NCBI RefSeq assembly: GCF_006965485.1
Contig: NZ_CP041360.1
Location: 8,288,501-8,352,500, forward strand
DNA: 64,000 nt
From: Spirosoma sp. KCTC 42546
GTDB taxonomy: Bacteria; Bacteroidota; Bacteroidia; Cytophagales; Spirosomataceae
Direction: 5' to 3'
Part shown: positions 17,261 through 26,238 of the stretch, piece by piece
Layout of the letters: every line of letters begins with the position of its first letter
How positions within the stretch are numbered: the stretch's first letter is position 1
The notes under the pieces: generated by a model
Database searches by the model: none
What the model was told of the DNA's origin: nothing
Seen by the model: only the letters and a program-made list of their open reading frames with translations
Program-made: the position numbers and the translations under genes

Positions 17261-20236
17261 ATGAACTATTTTCTCAAGGTTTACGGTACAGTGCTTTTAC
17301 TTCTGATATCTCTATCGGTAAAGGCGCAACTTCAGGTTTCATTCCCCACAACCCGAGCCATTCTTCAGCGAAATAATTCTAATCAGGCTACCATCCGAAT
17401 TACTGGATATTACACATCCTCTGTCACACGAATTGAAGCCCGACTACAGGCTCGAGATGGCGTGGGCACGTCAACAGATTGGCAAGTTATCCAGAATACC
17501 CCAGCAGGTGGAGTCTTTGCCGGTGATCTGACAGGAACCGGTGGCTGGTATAATCTCGATGTCAGAGGAATGAATGGTGACCAACAGGTAGGTACTATAA
17601 CGACTGTTGAACGCGTAGGAATCGGTGAAGTATTTATTGTGGCGGGCCAGTCTAACGGGCAAGGCGTGCACCAGAATTCGCCTAACCCCAGGAATGATCT
17701 TGTCAATTGTGTGAATTATTTATATCCTAGTAATGGCTTCCCAAATGATCCCCCAGCACCCGTTTTTACATTATTAGATAATACAACAGACTTTACAATT
17801 GCCCCGAGAGGAGTAGGTAGCTGGTGTTGGGGACAGCTAGGTGATATTTTAGCCAAACGTCTAAAAGTACCCATTTTATTTTTTAACGCAGCCTTTTCGG
17901 GAACAGCCGTCAGAAACTGGCGTGAAAGTGCACCTGAAGGAGGTACAGCTTATGGGGTTTATAATGGAGATCCTTACCCAGGACGTCAACCCTATATCAA
18001 TCTTAAGATTTCGCTGCAATTTTATGCAAATATGCTTGGCCTGCGAGCCGTACTTTGGCATCAGGGTGAGGCAGACAACTTAATTAATACATCAACCAGT
18101 TCTTACGTTAACGATCTGAAAACCGTAATCAACCAGGCTCGTCAGGATTACAATAAGAATATGGCTTGGGTTGTAGCACGGGTTAGTTATGGCGATTTTA
18201 TTGGAGGTATTGATGAGGCTATTATTGCAGCTCAAAACCAAGTGATTAGCTCTACGCCAAACGTATTTGCAGGACCTAACAGCGATATAATTCAAGTTCC
18301 CCGAAAACGTGCTCCCCTTAATGATCCCGAAGGTTTACACTTCGATTATGATGGCCTTGTTGACATAGCGAATGCCTGGAATAACAGTTTAACTGATTCA
18401 TTTTTCCAAAGTGCCCCCCCCATAAGTGCGTCCCCATCCCCTACAATATCCGTTGCCTGTGCTAGCAATAACACACTTACACTGACTGTCAATGGGAATT
18501 ATCCAACTGTACAATGGGAATCGGGAGAATCAGGTAGTACAATCACTAAAGGCGCAGGTATCTATCGAGCTAAAATTAAAGATGGTTTAGGTAATACATT
18601 TTACTCTAGCCAGGTACGTGTATCGGATGCGCCCGTAGCTTCAGTGGTAGACAATCGCCCTCCATCCGTATGTATTGGTAGTAGTTTAGGCTTGACGGCT
18701 AACTATGATAATGTTATATGGTTGAATCAACAAACGAATACAACCGTTGCCACCACACGTACACTTTCTACGACGACGGCAGGGGCCTATTATATTCGTT
18801 ATCGAGACGTAAGTGGCTGCGATTTTACGTCTAATACGCTAAATGTTACAGTCAATTCGTTGCCAGCTACACCTGCCATTACAAATGATAAGCCCACTAC
18901 TTTTTGCCAGGGTGATAATACAGCCTTAAGAGCGAGTAGCGATAATGTTCAATATAACTGGAGCGACGGCCAGAAAAATAAAGTAGTGACTATTGGATCT
19001 TCTGGTTCTTATTTCCTGACCGTGACCGACCAAAATGGCTGTACATCTGCTACGTCTAATACGGTTGCAGTTACAGCCAATCCAGTACCCGCTAAACCCG
19101 TTATTTCAACTAATGGCCCTACAACCTTCTGCGCAGACCGGACAATTACCCTAACAGCTCCGCAAGAAGTAGCTTATCAATGGACCAACGGGCAGACGAG
19201 TCAAAGTATCACATTGAATCAATCAGGAGATTTTGCCGTTCGCACTCAGAATCAGTTTGGCTGTACATCTGAGCAGTCTGCTATCATTACACTTAAAGTA
19301 AACCCTTTGCCAGATGTACCGACTATCTCACCACTCGGAGCAACTACATTTTGTGATGGTAATCGTGTGTCCTTGATAGCAAATAGTCCATTTGATGTAG
19401 TTTGGTCAAGCGGACAAACCAACAAATCCATTACGATTGGCACATCAGGGAATTATGCGGTACAGGCTCAGGATCAAAATGGTTGCCTATCTTCCTATTC
19501 ACCCATAATTGTTGTTAAAGTCAACCCCCTGCCCACTACGCCAGTCATACTAGCGAACCCATCTCCTATTATCTGCGAAGGTAGTCAGGCTACATTGCGC
19601 GTAGACGGTCCTTATACGGTTTTCTGGAGTACGGGGGATTCAACACAACGAATTACAACAGCAAATGCAGGAACTTACTCAGCTAAAGTACGAGATGTGA
19701 ATGGATGTGTTTCGGCACAATCTGGCTCAATAACGGTAGAGTTAAGACCAATTCCACCGCCACCAACTGTGAATATTATTGGTACCTATACCCTTGAGGC
19801 AGTTAGCTCAACGAATGGTACACTATTTCGCTGGCGTCGTGATAATGATTCGCTCGCCGTTCAATCGGCGACTATTAAAGCCAACCAGTCAGGTACTTAT
19901 ACCGCCCGTTCTTCTATTATTTATTCGCAAACGTTAACCTGTTTTTCTCTTCCATCGGCTCCCGTTTCGTTTACCATTGATGTAAATAATAAAGGCCTAA
20001 GCGTTTACCCGAACCCAAATCCTGATAAAATTTTAATCGTAGAGACCCGCGAGAATCTAACTAATGCTGTGCTCACAATTTATACGCTGACTGGTCAGGT
20101 AGTACTAACAACCAGCGTTCCTTCCTTCGACGACCGGAAACAGCTAACACTAACAGGCATGCCATCGGGGTCCTATATTTTACGTGTTCAGGCTGCAGAC
20201 TTCGATGTTTCCAAGCGAATTATCCTAGGATTGTAA
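17261..20236 (+). CDS. Secreted SGNH/sialate O-acetylesterase-like protein with Ig-like modules and T9SS tail
   Basis: A 991-residue multidomain protein. After a signal peptide (to about residue 22) comes a beta-sandwich region, then an SGNH esterase domain of the sialate O-acetylesterase type: GQSN with nucleophile Ser131, WHQGE at 266-270, and the catalytic His360 in GLHFDYDG. From about 395 there are six Ig-like modules of about 75 residues. Four of them (starting near 543, 618, 692 and 766) share a TTFC...W..GQ...I...SG.Y...NGC pattern. From about 910, LSVYPNPNPD begins a type A T9SS sorting domain ending SKRIILGL. It is thus predicted to be exported and anchored or released at the cell surface to deacetylate polysaccharide. 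The next gene is a shorter paralogue. Confidence 0.88.
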   Translation: MNYFLKVYGTVLLLLISLSVKAQLQVSFPTTRAILQRNNSNQATIRITGYYTSSVTRIEARLQARDGVGTSTDWQVIQNTPAGGVFAGDLTGTGGWYNLDVRGMNGDQQVGTITTVERVGIGEVFIVAGQSNGQGVHQNSPNPRNDLVNCVNYLYPSNGFPNDPPAPVFTLLDNTTDFTIAPRGVGSWCWGQLGDILAKRLKVPILFFNAAFSGTAVRNWRESAPEGGTAYGVYNGDPYPGRQPYINLKISLQFYANMLGLRAVLWHQGEADNLINTSTSSYVNDLKTVINQARQDYNKNMAWVVARVSYGDFIGGIDEAIIAAQNQVISSTPNVFAGPNSDIIQVPRKRAPLNDPEGLHFDYDGLVDIANAWNNSLTDSFFQSAPPISASPSPTISVACASNNTLTLTVNGNYPTVQWESGESGSTITKGAGIYRAKIKDGLGNTFYSSQVRVSDAPVASVVDNRPPSVCIGSSLGLTANYDNVIWLNQQTNTTVATTRTLSTTTAGAYYIRYRDVSGCDFTSNTLNVTVNSLPATPAITNDKPTTFCQGDNTALRASSDNVQYNWSDGQKNKVVTIGSSGSYFLTVTDQNGCTSATSNTVAVTANPVPAKPVISTNGPTTFCADRTITLTAPQEVAYQWTNGQTSQSITLNQSGDFAVRTQNQFGCTSEQSAIITLKVNPLPDVPTISPLGATTFCDGNRVSLIANSPFDVVWSSGQTNKSITIGTSGNYAVQAQDQNGCLSSYSPIIVVKVNPLPTTPVILANPSPIICEGSQATLRVDGPYTVFWSTGDSTQRITTANAGTYSAKVRDVNGCVSAQSGSITVELRPIPPPPTVNIIGTYTLEAVSSTNGTLFRWRRDNDSLAVQSATIKANQSGTYTARSSIIYSQTLTCFSLPSAPVSFTIDVNNKGLSVYPNPNPDKILIVETRENLTNAVLTIYTLTGQVVLTTSVPSFDDRKQLTLTGMPSGSYILRVQAADFDVSKRIILGL

Positions 20237-20253
20237 TATTAATCCTAGGATAA
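20220..20253 (+). repeat. Inverted repeat spanning the stop codon
   Basis: TTATCCTAGGATT (20220-20232) lies in the last coding codons and is the exact reverse complement of 20241-20253, with 8 nt between. Each arm contains the self-complementary TCCTAGGA. There is no T-run. The second arm looks like an inverted copy of the gene's own 3' end. Confidence 0.8.
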
Positions 20254-20277
20254 CCGTTCAATCATAGAAACTAGCTT

Positions 20278-20285
20278 TAAATTTG
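20278..20285 (+). promoter_or_regulatory. Candidate -7 box for the second SGNH gene
   Basis: TAAATTTG fits TAnnTTTG and lies 135 bp before the ATG at 20421. No good -33 element is seen. The 184-bp gap otherwise holds the inverted repeat and nothing else I recognise. Confidence 0.45.
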
Positions 20286-20420
20286 CATTTTACCGGGATA
20301 GTAAATTCTGGCAGATGAACTGCTGAGCGCTTAGTAAGAGCGGTCTGGTTTTTGCATGAGTTATTGGTTAAGGTCAACACCACCACTAACAGAAAAGGGA
20401 GAGTTATTGATAGATACCAA

Positions 20421-22604
20421 ATGAACAACAATTATTTTCTAGTATGTCTGCTAACGTTGGGGCTGGTTGCTGTTAGCTCAAGAACCACTGCCCAGACTAG
20501 CAGTCAAGTACTCAAAATTACCTACCCAGAAAGTAGGGCAATATTTCAACGTGAAAATGATAATACCAGCACAATCTATTTGTCAGGTAGCATTTATCAA
20601 CCCATTGATAGTGTTCAGGCACGAGTTCAGGCAGAAGAAAATGGGCAGGGTTTAAATACGGAATGGGTTACTATTCAGCGAAATCCACAAGGTGGAATTT
20701 TCCAAGGTTCAGTGCGCGCAAAAGGAGGATGGTATCGCCTAGAAGTACAGGCATTTGTTGGCGGTAAAGCGGTTGGTACAGACGTTGTTCGTAAAGTTGG
20801 TATTGGCGAAGTCTTTATTATAACTGGCCAGTCGAACGCACAGGGCTTTCAGAATTATGGCGCTTTGGGAGCAGCTGATGATCGGGTTAACTGCGTATCG
20901 TATGATAACATTACGGCTAACTCACTTGCTGACCCTCCAGCTCCAACCTTTCAACAGCTTAGTGCTACATCAATTATTGGGCCACGTGGGCAGAGTGCCT
21001 GGTGTTGGGGCGTTTTGGGTGATCTGATTGTGAAGCAGTACGGCGTTCCGGTTTTGTTTATCAATACTGCCTGGTCAGCAACAATTATTAAAAACTGGCA
21101 TGACAGCGCTGATGGCCTACTTGCTAAAAATATTTTTGCGATTGGCACTCCCGACGAAAACTTTCCGGTTGGCATGCCCTATGCTAATCTAGTAATTGCC
21201 CTTCGCTACTATTGCTCTCTTCAGGGTCTACGTGCAGTGTTATGGCAACAGGGCGAAACAGATAATGTACCCCTACATTCCAGCCGAAAAGACTATGCGG
21301 ATAATATGCAATACATAGTCAATAAAACCCGTGCGGATACAGAGCGTTACCCAGCCTGGGTTCTGGCAAGATCATCGTATAATGATGGGCAGGTAAGTCA
21401 GGATATTATTCAAGCACAGAACGATGTTATAAACACCTATAACAACAATGTTTTTGCTGGCCCATTTACTGATAACATTCAAATTCCCCGTTTTGATATT
21501 GTTCACTTCGGTAACCGGTCAACAAACAATCCAGGAGATAAAGGCCTGAATGATTTAGCACAAGCTTGGTTTTCTAGCCTGAACGCTGTTTTTTTTGCCA
21601 GTTCAAGGCCACTGCCACCTTTACCTCAGCCAGCCATTGCCGTTACTTGTGGTACATCCAATAGTAACCTGACCCTAAGTCTACCCGGATCGTACAAATC
21701 CTATACATGGAATTCTGGCCAGACAACACAGACAATTACGGTTAACCAACCGGGACTTTATAGAGCCGTGTTGAAAGATAGAAACGGGAATACGTATCTG
21801 TCGCCTGCTATTGAGGTACAAAGCCCAATTCAGCCAGCAACCCCAACTATTTCATTAGCCAGTCAGCCAGGGAAAGTAGTTGATAATCAGCAGCAAATCT
21901 GTGCGGACTCAACGTTATCACTCATTGCCAATACGTCTGCAAACAGTACAGGTTTATGGAGTCTGAGCACGACAAGTACCCTTAGCAAAACGATTGCCTT
22001 GACAAAATCCGGCAACTATTCTTTACAGGCTGTTAATGTATATGGTTGTAAATCTGTTCAACCAGCAATTGTTAGCCTAACGGTACGGCCCAAGGTTCCC
22101 ACACCCAGTATTGAACAAATTGGTGCCTATAGTTTACAGGCCGTGCTTCCTACACCAACAGGTGGCCAACCTGATTTATTCGATTGGCGACGAGCTGGTG
22201 GAGAAGTAATTCCGCAAACCAGTGCTGTTGTAAAAGTGGTTGTATCCGCTAACTATTCGGCTCGTGCCAAAACAACATTTACACTTTCTAATGGGAATAA
22301 TCTAACCTGCTACTCAGACTACAGTGCCCCTAAGGCATTTACATTTGACCGATCAAACGGGGGGCTGAGTATTTACCCAAACCCATCAACAACGGGGACC
22401 ATTACGATTGAAACGATTGAAAACCTGAAGAACGCAGATGTTGACGTGTTCTCGTTGAGCGGGCAAAAACTCTTCTCAACTCAGGTTCCAATTCTCGATG
22501 AACGTAAATCCATTGACCTCTCGGGTCTGTCACAAGGCATTTATTTGGTTCGGGTTCGTTCGGCGGGTTTTGATGTTTCCCGACGGATTATTATTAATCG
22601 ATAA
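20421..22604 (+). CDS. Secreted SGNH/sialate O-acetylesterase-like protein with T9SS tail (paralogue)
   Basis: The ATG at 20421 is preferred over an in-frame TTG 69 bp upstream because it opens a signal peptide (NYFLVCLLTLGLVAVSS... TTAQ). The 727-residue product has the same architecture as the preceding gene: beta-sandwich, SGNH domain with GQSN nucleophile Ser138 and WQQGETDN (Gln where the paralogue has His), a HFGN catalytic-His region, about two Ig-like modules instead of six, and a type A T9SS sorting domain (LSIYPNPSTTG ... SRRIIINR). The two genes probably arose by duplication with change in module number. Expected role: surface deacetylation of a glycan. Confidence 0.86.
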   Translation: MNNNYFLVCLLTLGLVAVSSRTTAQTSSQVLKITYPESRAIFQRENDNTSTIYLSGSIYQPIDSVQARVQAEENGQGLNTEWVTIQRNPQGGIFQGSVRAKGGWYRLEVQAFVGGKAVGTDVVRKVGIGEVFIITGQSNAQGFQNYGALGAADDRVNCVSYDNITANSLADPPAPTFQQLSATSIIGPRGQSAWCWGVLGDLIVKQYGVPVLFINTAWSATIIKNWHDSADGLLAKNIFAIGTPDENFPVGMPYANLVIALRYYCSLQGLRAVLWQQGETDNVPLHSSRKDYADNMQYIVNKTRADTERYPAWVLARSSYNDGQVSQDIIQAQNDVINTYNNNVFAGPFTDNIQIPRFDIVHFGNRSTNNPGDKGLNDLAQAWFSSLNAVFFASSRPLPPLPQPAIAVTCGTSNSNLTLSLPGSYKSYTWNSGQTTQTITVNQPGLYRAVLKDRNGNTYLSPAIEVQSPIQPATPTISLASQPGKVVDNQQQICADSTLSLIANTSANSTGLWSLSTTSTLSKTIALTKSGNYSLQAVNVYGCKSVQPAIVSLTVRPKVPTPSIEQIGAYSLQAVLPTPTGGQPDLFDWRRAGGEVIPQTSAVVKVVVSANYSARAKTTFTLSNGNNLTCYSDYSAPKAFTFDRSNGGLSIYPNPSTTGTITIETIENLKNADVDVFSLSGQKLFSTQVPILDERKSIDLSGLSQGIYLVRVRSAGFDVSRRIIINR

Positions 22605-22621
22605 TTAATTCCACGCATTTT

Positions 22622-22662
22622 ACACCAAAAGCCTTTCGGTACCGAAAGGCTTTTGGTGTTTT
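22622..22662 (+). terminator. Perfect 38-bp palindromic terminator
   Basis: Bases 22622-22640 are the exact reverse complement of 22641-22659 with no spacer, followed by a T-run. It lies 18 bp after the second SGNH gene and separates it from the nuo operon. Confidence 0.92.
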
Positions 22663-22689
22663 CTACTGGTTTAGTCTCTGTATCAGGCA

Positions 22690-22719
22690 TTGGTTAAACA
22701 AGCCATTGTCGTATCTTTG
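22690..22719 (+). promoter_or_regulatory. Probable nuo operon promoter
   Basis: TTG at 22690-22692 and TATCTTTG at 22712-22719, 19 bp apart, match the Bacteroidota consensus. A second -7-like box, TACATTTG at 22779-22786, lies closer to nuoA but lacks a -33 element, so there may be two start sites. Confidence 0.7.
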
Positions 22720-22809
22720 AGTCATATTTAGTGTAGAGTAACGTAGACTCGCTATCGTGAGTCTATTGGTTTTATCGCTACATTTGCGCCGGTCTTCTCA
22801 ACTCATTGT

Positions 22810-23181
22810 ATGAACACAACTTATGTTCCGGCTGATTATTTGCCGGTGCTTATTCAGCTTGGTTTAGCTATTGGTTTCATCGTGGCAACCATGATTGCTA
22901 CCCATGCTCTTGGGCCAAAACGTCATAGCCAGAAAAAAGATGATCCATTCGAATGTGGTATCCCAGTACAGGGAGATGCACGCACCCCAATATCTATTAA
23001 GTATTTTCTGATTGCGATCCTATTCGTCCTGTTCGATGTGGAGGTGATCTTTTTATATCCCTGGGCAGTTAATTTTAAGGGCTTGGGCATGACCGGATTT
23101 GTTGAAATGGTCCTGTTTATGGGTTTACTCCTGGCAGGCTTCTATTACATCATCCGCAAGGGTATTCTCAAGTGGGAATAG
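22810..23181 (+). CDS. nuoA: NADH-quinone oxidoreductase subunit A
   Basis: A 123-residue complex I membrane subunit with three helices. The conserved KKDDPFECGIPVQGDARTPIS loop (given here as KDDPFECGIP and SIKYFLIAILFVLFDVEV) carries the family Cys and acidic residues on the cytoplasmic side, and FDVEVIFLYPWA is the third diagnostic stretch. It is the first gene of a ten-gene nuo cluster. The ATG at 22810 is the only reasonable start. Confidence 0.95.
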   Translation: MNTTYVPADYLPVLIQLGLAIGFIVATMIATHALGPKRHSQKKDDPFECGIPVQGDARTPISIKYFLIAILFVLFDVEVIFLYPWAVNFKGLGMTGFVEMVLFMGLLLAGFYYIIRKGILKWE

Positions 23182-23185
23182 GCCC

Positions 23186-23222
23186 TAACAAATGAATTTT
23201 AGAGCATATTTATTCGTTGTTA
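23186..23222 (+). repeat. nuoA-nuoB intergenic inverted repeat
   Basis: TAACAAATGAAT (23186-23197) pairs with ATTCGTTGTTA (23212-23222) with one bulge. This is the weakest of the nuo spacer hairpins. Confidence 0.5.
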
Positions 23223-23262
23223 TACTAACTAACTACAACCGCAACGGCGGACCGTGTTTTTT

Positions 23263-23808
23263 ATGGCAGCAGACATTAAATTGGCCGAAGCCCCCGCGAG
23301 TTATGATGGCCCAGGTTTCTCGGCTACTTCGTTTGATAAAATAATTGGGCTGGCTCGGGCAAATTCGCTCTGGCCCCTGCCGTTTGCAACCTCATGCTGT
23401 GGTATTGAATTTATGTCAACCATGGCCTCACACTACGATTTAGGCCGCTTTGGTGCTGAACGCCCCAGCTTCTCTCCACGTCAGGCAGATATGTTGCTTG
23501 TGGCAGGCACCATTGCCAAAAAGATGGGCCCTATTGTAAAGCAAGTCTATCTACAGATGGCCGAACCTCGCTGGGTTATTGCCATTGGTGCCTGTGCTTC
23601 TAGTGGAGGCATTTTCGATACTTATAGTGTTTTGCAGGGCATTGATCGCATTATTCCGGTTGACGTATACGTACCGGGTTGCCCTCCTCGCCCAGAACAG
23701 ATTCTGGATGGTGTACTTGCAGTACAGGAACTGGCAAAGAATGAGTCACTACGCCGGCGCAATACCGAAGAGTATCAGAAATTACTGAGTTCCTATAGTA
23801 TTCAATAA
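23263..23808 (+). CDS. nuoB: NADH-quinone oxidoreductase subunit B
   Basis: A 181-residue peripheral-arm subunit holding the last cluster, N2. Cluster ligands are visible in [17 protein letters not shown] and [11 protein letters not shown]. The tandem cysteines (CC) are the diagnostic N2 feature. The ATG at 23263 ([11 protein letters not shown]) is chosen over an in-frame GTG 9 bp upstream. It would dock onto NuoD and the membrane subunit NuoH and pass electrons to quinone. Confidence 0.95.
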   Translation: MAADIKLAEAPASYDGPGFSATSFDKIIGLARANSLWPLPFATSCCGIEFMSTMASHYDLGRFGAERPSFSPRQADMLLVAGTIAKKMGPIVKQVYLQMAEPRWVIAIGACASSGGIFDTYSVLQGIDRIIPVDVYVPGCPPRPEQILDGVLAVQELAKNESLRRRNTEEYQKLLSSYSIQ

Positions 23809-23815
23809 ATGGAAG

Positions 23816-23864
23816 ATTGGTAAATGCATCTATACGACCAGAGTCGACTATAGCATCTACCAAT
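23816..23864 (+). repeat. nuoB-nuoC intergenic inverted repeat
   Basis: ATTGGTAAATGC (23816-23827) pairs with GCATCTACCAAT (23853-23864) with one G-T pair. Inside it, TATA segments and GTCGAC offer further pairing after a 3-nt bulge. It starts 8 bp after the nuoB stop. Confidence 0.65.
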
Positions 23865-23892
23865 TTACTTATCACTCACTCACTCATTGACG

Positions 23893-24393
23893 ATGCTGAC
23901 CAACGAAGAAGTTGCGCAGACAATTATTAACCAGTTTGGCGAGGCTGTTACAGACTTTGATGATCCGTATGACCTGCTAACCTGCTCAACCAGCCGCGAT
24001 CAGATCATTCTTTTGGTAACGTACCTGAAAGGTCATCAGACGTTACAATTTGGCTTCCTGACAGATATTACCGCGATTCATTACCCTGACTCGACTGGTA
24101 AGGAGTTCTGTGTAGTCTATCATTTACACAGTTTGACCAATAATTTCCGCTTACGGATCAAGGTCTATCTTACTGCCGATGATGTGCATATACCAACGAT
24201 GGTATCTCTATTCGCCAGTGCGAACTGGATGGAGCGAGAAACGTTCGATCTGTTTGGTATTATCTTCGACGGGCATCCTGACTTACGTCGGATTTTGAAT
24301 ATGGAGGAAATGGATTATCATCCCATGCGTAAAGAGTATCCGCTCGAAGACGGTACACGGGAAGATAAAATTGATGCATTGTTTGGACGATAA
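23893..24393 (+). CDS. nuoC: NADH-quinone oxidoreductase subunit C
   Basis: A 166-residue complex I 30-kDa subunit. The signature ERETFDLFGIIFDGHPDLRR (residues about 116-135) and YHPMRKEYPLE are typical. The ATG at 23893 is preferred over an in-frame TTG two codons earlier. NuoC is a separate protein here and not fused to NuoD, as usual outside Enterobacteria. It has a structural role in the peripheral arm. Confidence 0.94.
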   Translation: MLTNEEVAQTIINQFGEAVTDFDDPYDLLTCSTSRDQIILLVTYLKGHQTLQFGFLTDITAIHYPDSTGKEFCVVYHLHSLTNNFRLRIKVYLTADDVHIPTMVSLFASANWMERETFDLFGIIFDGHPDLRRILNMEEMDYHPMRKEYPLEDGTREDKIDALFGR

Positions 24394-24398
24394 CAACT

Positions 24399-24471
24399 AG
24401 CGAAAGAGCGAACGAGTGAAAGCACGGAAATCCATTTGCCAGCCACTCTTTCACTCATTCGCTCTTTCGCT
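24399..24471 (+). repeat. nuoC-nuoD intergenic inverted repeat, 24-bp arms
   Basis: Bases 24399-24422 pair with 24448-24471 with one mismatch around a 25-nt loop. The arm is itself an 8-bp degenerate tandem repeat (GCGAAAGA, GCGAACGA, GTGAAAG). It starts 6 bp after the nuoC stop and ends 9 bp before the nuoD ATG, filling the gap. Confidence 0.85.
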
Positions 24472-24480
24472 CTTTATATT

Positions 24481-25713
24481 ATGGTTTCTGAAGAACTAGA
24501 CATAGCGAATAAAAATCTGCCTGCCGAGCAAGGCCCGGTTCAGTATGTTAATGAGCTAACAACGCTTAACCTCGGTCCCACTCACCCCGCTACACACGGG
24601 ATTTTCCAGAACATCCTGCAAATGGATGGGGAGAAAATCGTGTCGGGCGAGCAAACAATTGGGTATATCCACCGGGCATTTGAGAAGATTGCCGAGCGAC
24701 GACCATTCTACCAGATCACGACGCTTACCGACCGGATGAACTATTGTTCGTCACCCATTAATAACATGGGCTGGCACATGACCGTCGAGAAATTGCTGGG
24801 TATCGATATTCCAAAACGAGCCCAGTATATCCGAGTAATTATGATGGAGTTGGCTCGTTTGGCCGATCACCTCATTTGTAACGGTATTCTGGGTGTTGAC
24901 ACCGGTGCTTTTACCGGCTTCCTCTATATCTATCAGGAACGGGAGAACATCTATGAAATCTACGAAGAAGTTTGTGGTGCTCGACTAACCACAAATATGG
25001 GTCGTATTGGTGGCATGGAGCGTGATCTCTCCCCTACTGCCATTCGCAAAATCAATGAATTGCTGGTTCGTTTCCCCAAAGTACTGGCTGAGTTCGAAAA
25101 CCTCTTCAACCGTAACCGGATTTTCATGGACCGTGTTATTGGGGTGGGTGGCATTTCGGCAGAACGTGCTTTGAGTTACGGATTTACGGGCCCTAACCTC
25201 CGGGCGGCTGGCGTGGATTATGATGTACGCGTTATGAACCCGTATTCCTCGTACCAGGATTTTGAATTCGACATTCCAGTTGGTCAAAGTGGTGATACTT
25301 ACGACCGCTTCATGGTTCGGAACGAGGAAATGTGGCAGAGTTTGCGCATCATCAAGCAGGCAATGGATAATCTGCCGCAAGGACCCTACTACGCCGACGC
25401 CCCCCAGTACTATCTGCCTCCTAAACAGGAAGTCTATAAAAACATGGAAGCCCTTATCTATCACTTCAAGATTGTGATGGGTGAAATAGACGCTCCCGTC
25501 GGCGAAGTCTATCATGCTGTTGAAGGTGGTAATGGTGAGTTAGGGTTCTACCTGATTAGTGATGGTGGCCGTGCTCCTTATCGGTTGCACTTCCGCCGTC
25601 CATGTTTTATTTATTATCAGGCATATCCTGAAATGTGCAAAGGCCTGACCTTATCAGATGCCATTGTGATTATGAGTAGCATGAATGTAATTGCTGGCGA
25701 ACTGGATGCGTAA
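24481..25713 (+). CDS. nuoD: NADH-quinone oxidoreductase subunit D
   Basis: A 410-residue 49-kDa subunit that forms the quinone pocket with NuoB. The motif LGPTHPATHG is near residue 35, and the family pattern EKIAERRPFYQ, GWHMTVEKLLGI and EVYHAVEGGNGELGFYL are all present. The ATG at 24481 is chosen because the longer TTG-started frame would lie in the upstream hairpin. nuoE follows 15 bp later. Confidence 0.96.
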   Translation: MVSEELDIANKNLPAEQGPVQYVNELTTLNLGPTHPATHGIFQNILQMDGEKIVSGEQTIGYIHRAFEKIAERRPFYQITTLTDRMNYCSSPINNMGWHMTVEKLLGIDIPKRAQYIRVIMMELARLADHLICNGILGVDTGAFTGFLYIYQERENIYEIYEEVCGARLTTNMGRIGGMERDLSPTAIRKINELLVRFPKVLAEFENLFNRNRIFMDRVIGVGGISAERALSYGFTGPNLRAAGVDYDVRVMNPYSSYQDFEFDIPVGQSGDTYDRFMVRNEEMWQSLRIIKQAMDNLPQGPYYADAPQYYLPPKQEVYKNMEALIYHFKIVMGEIDAPVGEVYHAVEGGNGELGFYLISDGGRAPYRLHFRRPCFIYYQAYPEMCKGLTLSDAIVIMSSMNVIAGELDA

Positions 25714-25728
25714 ATCCTGCCGAAACGT

Positions 25729-26229
25729 ATGATAACAGACAATAACTCCGCCGTACAATTCACGCCCGAACGATTAGCAAAAGCAAAGGAAATTATTGCC
25801 CGCTATCCCGAAGGAAAACAGAAATCAGCCCTATTACCCCTCTTGCATGTATTGCAGGAGCAGGAAGGCTGGACCAGTCCCGAAGGTATGGATTATGTAG
25901 CAAGAATGCTTGATATTCAACCCATTGAGGTTTACGAAGTGGCGTCGTTCTACACTATGTATCACCTCAATCCGGTTGGCAAGCATGTTATTGAATATTG
26001 CCGAACGGGCCCTTGCTGCTTAATGGGGGGCGAAGAAGTATACGCCCATCTGAAACAGCGACTTGGCATTGATACGGGTCAAACGACCGTTGATGGGCAG
26101 TTCACCCTTAAAGAAGTAGAATGCCTTGCTGCTTGTGGTATGGGTCCCGTATTTCAGATTCGGGAGAAATATTACATGCACCTCACCAACGAGCGCGTGG
26201 ACGAAATCATTGACGAACTGTCGAAATAA
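25729..26229 (+). CDS. nuoE: NADH-quinone oxidoreductase subunit E
   Basis: A 166-residue thioredoxin-like subunit with the [2Fe-2S] cluster N1a. Ligands are the two Cys in CRTGPCCLMGG and the two in CLAACGMGP. It pairs with NuoF in the NADH-oxidising module. The gene is separated from nuoF by only 9 bp, one of the two nuo junctions with no spacer hairpin. Confidence 0.95.
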   Translation: MITDNNSAVQFTPERLAKAKEIIARYPEGKQKSALLPLLHVLQEQEGWTSPEGMDYVARMLDIQPIEVYEVASFYTMYHLNPVGKHVIEYCRTGPCCLMGGEEVYAHLKQRLGIDTGQTTVDGQFTLKEVECLAACGMGPVFQIREKYYMHLTNERVDEIIDELSK

Positions 26230-26238
26230 CCTCCCCCC

